A stretch of DNA of 64,000 nucleotides from Saprospiraceae bacterium (GTDB lineage: Bacteria; Bacteroidota; Bacteroidia; Chitinophagales; Saprospiraceae). The stretch covers positions 1 through 64,000 of the forward strand of contig JAHDES010000015.1 in assembly GCA_020628645.1 (NCBI GenBank), in the 5' to 3' direction. Both the position numbers and the translations under genes were made by a program. A model generated the notes under the pieces. It saw nothing but the letters and a program-made list of their open reading frames with translations, made no database searches and had not been told where the DNA came from. Positions 61,009-64,000 of this stretch are shown piece after piece (the stretch's first letter is position 1; the number at the start of each line of letters is the position of its first letter).

Positions 61009-61040
61009 CAAAGATAGGTTTATTTTAAGGCTAAGGTAAA
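61009..61040 (-). promoter_or_regulatory. promoter of the MsbA-like exporter gene
   Basis: On the minus strand TTTA (61040-61037), 20 bases, then TATCTTTG (61016-61009), an exact TAnnTTTG. The ATG at 60943 is about 65 bases downstream. Because it lies beyond the leftward terminator at 61063, exporter transcription starts after that terminator. Confidence 0.55.
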
Positions 61041-61062
61041 GTAAGAGATGTCCTTTGTGTGT

Positions 61063-61094
61063 AAAAAAAGCCCCTTCACTTTGGAAGGGGCTTT
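61063..61094 (-). terminator. leftward intrinsic terminator without an assigned gene
   Basis: On the minus strand AAAGCCCCTTC pairs with GAAGGGGCTTT (perfect 11 bp, 6-base loop), followed by seven Ts. The plus strand has no T-run after the stem. No minus-strand gene ends here, so it should terminate an unannotated transcript starting between about 61100 and 61400. Confidence 0.8.
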
Positions 61095-61158
61095 GAGAAG
61101 GTCTTGACCTTCAATCATACTAACCCAATTTTGATATCTTAATATATTTTAAAGTCAT

Positions 61159-61183
61159 TTTACCTAGTAAATTACTAGATAAA
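61159..61183. promoter_or_regulatory. 25-base near-perfect palindrome, possible operator
   Basis: TTTA-c-CTAGTAA-a-TTACTAG-a-TAAA: every paired position except one matches around a single central base. It lies about 190 bases before the M20 gene and about 70 bases to the right of the orphan terminator. The symmetry suggests a dimeric repressor site; an RNA hairpin is less likely because of the one-base centre. Confidence 0.5.
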
Positions 61184-61371
61184 TGAACTGTTCATTCATA
61201 AAATTTGGTGGATTATGCTCAAGGCATCCCAATGTGTATTTGGGATAATTTGTTGTAGGAATCTTACAAAAATTAACAATTTATTAATCTTGCAAAATCA
61301 TAATCGAAACGTCTTAAAAGAATAATGTGCTGTCTGATAATTCATTTTTTTTCCTATTTTAACAAAAAAAA

Positions 61372-62697
61372 ATGATGAAACGACTACCAATACTGCTATT
61401 TTGTACTGCTTTTTCTTTACAAATACTGGCACAAGATGCTCTAAATCAATATTTTGAGAAAAGTATCCAAAAGAATTATTCTTATTTAGAGAAAATCTAT
61501 AAAAATTTACACCAACATCCAGAATTATCTTTCCAAGAAGAAAAAACTTCCCAAAAATTAGCTACTGAATTACGTACTTGGGGCTACGAAGTTACTGAAA
61601 AAATAGGAGGTTTTGGGATTGTCGGCGTACTCAAAAATGGAGAAGGCCCCACCGTACTTATTCGTGCTGATATGGATGCCTTGCCCATCAAAGAAGAAAC
61701 GAATCTTGCTTATGCCAGCACTGTCAGTACCAACGATATTACAGGAGATCATGTCCCTGTAATGCATGCTTGTGGACATGATATGCATATGACGGTATGG
61801 TTAGGAACGGCACATGCTTTAGCAACGAACAAAAAAAACTGGTCGGGAACAGTAGTATTTATCGGACAACCAGCAGAAGAACGCTCAGGTGGAGCAAAAG
61901 CAATGCTTAAAGATGGCTTGTATGAGCAATTCCCTCAACCTGATTATGCCATTGCCTTACATGTTAGTGCAAATCTCCCCGCAGGTACCATTGGCTATTG
62001 TCCTGAATATGCTATGGCAAATGTTGATATGCTCAATATTACTATTTACGGCGAAGGAGGGCATGGCGCTTATCCACATACGACCATCGATCCAATTGTG
62101 GTTGCCGCGAAATTAATTTTAGATTTACAAACCATTGTTAGTCGAGAAGTTTCTCCACTTGATCCTGCGGTGGTTACCGTAGGTTCTATTCATGGTGGTG
62201 CAAAGGGAAATGTTATTCCGAATGAAGTGGAATTAAAATTAACCATGCGCTCTTATTCGGATGAAGTACGTGATTTATTAATCAAACGGATTGAAGAAAA
62301 GTGCATAGCAGCGGCAGAATCGGCAGATTTGCATAAAGAATTATATCCTAAAGTAGAATTACTTAATGAATTTACTCCTTCTCTTTATAATGATCCTTCT
62401 CTTACGGAACGAATGGCAAACGTATTTATACAAACGATCGGTGCGGAAAATGTAAAAGAAGTACCACCTGTGATGGCAGGCGAAGATTTTGGTCGTTATG
62501 GACGTACCGAAGAAGATGTCCCCATCATGCTTTATTGGTTAGGAGCGGTTGATCCTGTTAAAGTAGAAGAAGCTGCGCGAACAGAAATGCCTTTACCTTC
62601 TTTGCATTCTTCGAAATTTGCACCCTTACCAGAACCAACGATCAAAACAGGCGTTCGTTCGATGACAGCAGCCGTTTTACATTTATTGAAAGGGTAG
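61372..62697 (+). CDS. secreted M20-family amidohydrolase
   Basis: The 441-residue protein has a signal peptide (MMKRLPILLFCTAFSLQILA, then QDA), so it should act in the periplasm or outside. The M20D amidohydrolase motifs are NLHQHPELSFQEEKT, VLIRADMDALPIKEE, the metal ligands in MHACGHDMHM, GQPAEERSGGAKAM with the catalytic Glu, and the C-terminal MAGEDFGRYG. The lid domain has GEGGHGAYPH. The family includes hippurate, N-acyl amino acid and IAA-amino acid hydrolases; the substrate here is unknown. Two ATGs are adjacent (61372 and 61375). The gene is divergent from the ABC exporter. Confidence 0.92.
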   Translation: MMKRLPILLFCTAFSLQILAQDALNQYFEKSIQKNYSYLEKIYKNLHQHPELSFQEEKTSQKLATELRTWGYEVTEKIGGFGIVGVLKNGEGPTVLIRADMDALPIKEETNLAYASTVSTNDITGDHVPVMHACGHDMHMTVWLGTAHALATNKKNWSGTVVFIGQPAEERSGGAKAMLKDGLYEQFPQPDYAIALHVSANLPAGTIGYCPEYAMANVDMLNITIYGEGGHGAYPHTTIDPIVVAAKLILDLQTIVSREVSPLDPAVVTVGSIHGGAKGNVIPNEVELKLTMRSYSDEVRDLLIKRIEEKCIAAAESADLHKELYPKVELLNEFTPSLYNDPSLTERMANVFIQTIGAENVKEVPPVMAGEDFGRYGRTEEDVPIMLYWLGAVDPVKVEEAARTEMPLPSLHSSKFAPLPEPTIKTGVRSMTAAVLHLLKG

Positions 62698-62745
62698 TGA
62701 TTTTTAAGGCACACGGAGTAAATTTATTCGTGCCCCACTACTAAA

Positions 62746-64000
62746 TTATATTTTACCTTCAAATAAATGAGTAAATATATCAACTACCTCCGCTACAGCT
62801 AAATGAGGTTGTAAGGCTGTATCGGAAATTCCAGATACGACTCTAGAAATATCATGATCTACTTTGCCTGCTTGACTCCATGTGTGTTGAGCAGGCGCAG
62901 ATAGATAGGCAGAGAAATTATGATGCCCTGAACCTGGGCGTTCTCCAATGACATGAATAATGCCTTTTGATGTTTGAGAAGTCGCTTCACCAAATAAAAT
63001 TTCACCACACTGATAACCTGCGCGTACCCGACCATGCGTGATCAAAAGATGCTCTTTTGCTACGGTATAGCTTTTTTCGTTTAGTGCCTTTTGTAAAAGG
63101 TCTAAAAAAGGAAGCACATGCCCTTCATCCATAATTGCTTTAGCATTTAAACCATCTGAAATCAGTATTTGAACATCAGGAATGTTATTGCCCCAACTTT
63201 CGCGTACCTTTTCTAAAGCTTGTCGTGAATATGTATTGAGTTGTTCTCCAGAAGATGGATGATAGACATAATCTTTTCTGTCCTTAGATTGTGTTTGAAT
63301 AGGAAAAATATTCGGAATTTGTTGGATAAATACAGGATTCAAACTGGTCCACAAACTAACTTTTGCATCTTCGTATAAATACCGAATTTCTTGATCTAAA
63401 GCAGGCGAAAGATCCCAATAATTTTCTCCATATCCTTCAGCAATGGGTACGCCACGCTCTCGAACTTCTTTAATAACCTGTCGTCCTTCTTCGTAAATAG
63501 CAGCTTTGGTTCGAGTATCGTTTTTTGCGCGTTTGTATTGATAATATACCCAAAGCGGATCGCCGAAATGCTCTGTTGGTTGCCCATTTTGATCAATGAT
63601 TTGTAGTTTTTGAAAGAATGCCCACATCGCATCATTGACTTTATAGCCAAATTGCTCCCGTATTTTGACATGATTATTAAAAGCTGTGGTCAAATAACTG
63701 AGCATCGGATCATTCTTCGTTGGTAAAGCCATTAAATAAGCAGGATTGGCAGGCATGACTTGTTCAATACACCAGTCTAAATCATCTAAAGTAACATCCA
63801 TGTGAAGGGTAGAACAAATATCAAGACCAATGGTCAATCCATGCAATTTTCCCATGACGGTATCTTCCAGACAACAGCGCACCAATTGTTCTTTTGTCTT
63901 AAATACTTCTGGACCAATAAATCCTGCTACATCATTTACATGTACCCAAGGGGCTTTTTCTGGTGGATGTCCTTGACTCAAGCTTTGTTTTAAAGCACGA
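62746..64000 (-). CDS. eutBC: ethanolamine ammonia-lyase, fused EutB-EutC (partial, 5' end outside)
   Basis: The frame is open to the window edge, so the start lies outside. The visible 417 codons begin in the second half of EutB (APWVHVNDVAGFIGPEVF, TVMGKLHGLTIGLDICSTLH, YLMALPTKNDPMLSYLT) and pass without a break into EutC (VQILISDGLNAKAIM, then HGRVRAGYQCGEILFG and IHVIGERPGSGHH). In enterobacteria these are separate subunits of the adenosylcobalamin-dependent lyase that splits ethanolamine to acetaldehyde and ammonia. Here they form one chain, and the EutC part is short (about 165 residues against nearly 300 in E. coli) because its N-terminal region is missing. It is convergent with the M20 gene. 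Confidence 0.92.
   Translation of the reverse strand, partial: RALKQSLSQGHPPEKAPWVHVNDVAGFIGPEVFKTKEQLVRCCLEDTVMGKLHGLTIGLDICSTLHMDVTLDDLDWCIEQVMPANPAYLMALPTKNDPMLSYLTTAFNNHVKIREQFGYKVNDAMWAFFQKLQIIDQNGQPTEHFGDPLWVYYQYKRAKNDTRTKAAIYEEGRQVIKEVRERGVPIAEGYGENYWDLSPALDQEIRYLYEDAKVSLWTSLNPVFIQQIPNIFPIQTQSKDRKDYVYHPSSGEQLNTYSRQALEKVRESWGNNIPDVQILISDGLNAKAIMDEGHVLPFLDLLQKALNEKSYTVAKEHLLITHGRVRAGYQCGEILFGEATSQTSKGIIHVIGERPGSGHHNFSAYLSAPAQHTWSQAGKVDHDISRVVSGISDTALQPHLAVAEVVDIFTHLFEGKI

Larger units (their letters stand above)
60944..61371. other. 428-base region between the divergent ABC exporter and M20 genes
   Basis: It holds the ABC exporter promoter, a terminator facing left with no gene to terminate (61063-61094), a short perfect palindrome (GAAGGTC/GACCTTC, 61097-61112) and a 25-base near-perfect palindrome (61159-61183). 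A 12-codon ORF (61120-61158, minus) starts next to the large palindrome. No protein family is recognised. Confidence 0.6.

Noticed and set aside
61120-61158. 12-codon ORF (MTLKYIKISKLG) on the minus strand
   Set aside because: Too short to judge as a gene; kept only as part of the orphan-terminator finding.

Overview
The window looks like chromosomal DNA from a Bacteroidota bacterium, most likely a Saprospirales (Saprospira/Lewinella-like) relative. The reasons are AT-rich DNA, promoters of the Bacteroidota type (-7 element TAnnTTTG) with no obvious Shine-Dalgarno sequences, several type IX secretion (T9SS) C-terminal sorting domains and a gliding-motility-type C-terminal domain, an LptD / amidase / MlaD cluster, a YtrA-type GntR with an ABC exporter, and a fused EutB-EutC. 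The genus is an inference. No rRNA, tRNA, CRISPR array, phage or transposase gene was seen.

Layout. 1-6.2 kb: rpsU, then a same-strand run of flavin reductase, an SDR with a degenerate active site, a small unknown protein, two abutting cyclophilin lipoproteins, a polyphosphate glucokinase-like ROK kinase and hutI. 6.5-14.1 kb: a giant SprB-like adhesin with a type B sorting domain, gcvH, a VanZ-like protein, a TonB-type protein and a TPR protein. 14.2-22.6 kb: an O-methyltransferase divergent from a membrane AraC regulator, a beta-lactamase-fold protein that lacks its catalytic residues, a CtpA protease, an HTH regulator and an LpxD-like acyltransferase. 22.7-32.2 kb: a secreted M12B-type metalloprotease, lptD divergent from an amidase and mlaD, and a small methyltransferase.

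32.2-38.6 kb is the most dynamic part. A GxxExxY gene sits inside a 590-bp cassette with inverted terminal repeats. An ABC-GntR-GIN operon follows, with a near-perfect palindromic operator at its promoter. A methyltransferase gene is split by a 101-bp miniature inverted-repeat element, and a bestrophin gene comes next. 38.7-47.2 kb: an orphan LolD/YbbA-like ATPase, an unknown membrane protein, tspO, an S74 self-cleaving surface protein and two tandem 693-residue LRR paralogues. A second copy of the 101-bp element lies in the leader of one paralogue, and the other paralogue preserves the empty site. 47.3-64 kb: a one-protein hybrid two-component regulator (TPR-kinase-receiver-AraC), two T9SS cohesin/dockerin-like proteins, an unknown helical protein, an internally duplicated secreted protein that looks truncated, an MsbA-like ABC exporter, an M20 amidohydrolase and the 3' part of a fused EutBC gene running off the right edge.

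The strongest new observation is the 101-bp element. Both copies have the same core length and are flanked by TAA. Removing 104 bp from the copy in the methyltransferase exactly restores the frame, and the LRR paralogue supplies an independent empty site. The GxxExxY cassette is the second: its outer repeat encodes the last six residues and the stop codon of the methyltransferase next to it. Third is a 36-bp upstream block that is 33/36 identical in front of both LRR genes. Fourth is a minus-strand terminator with no gene to terminate, beside a 25-bp palindrome near 61.1 kb.
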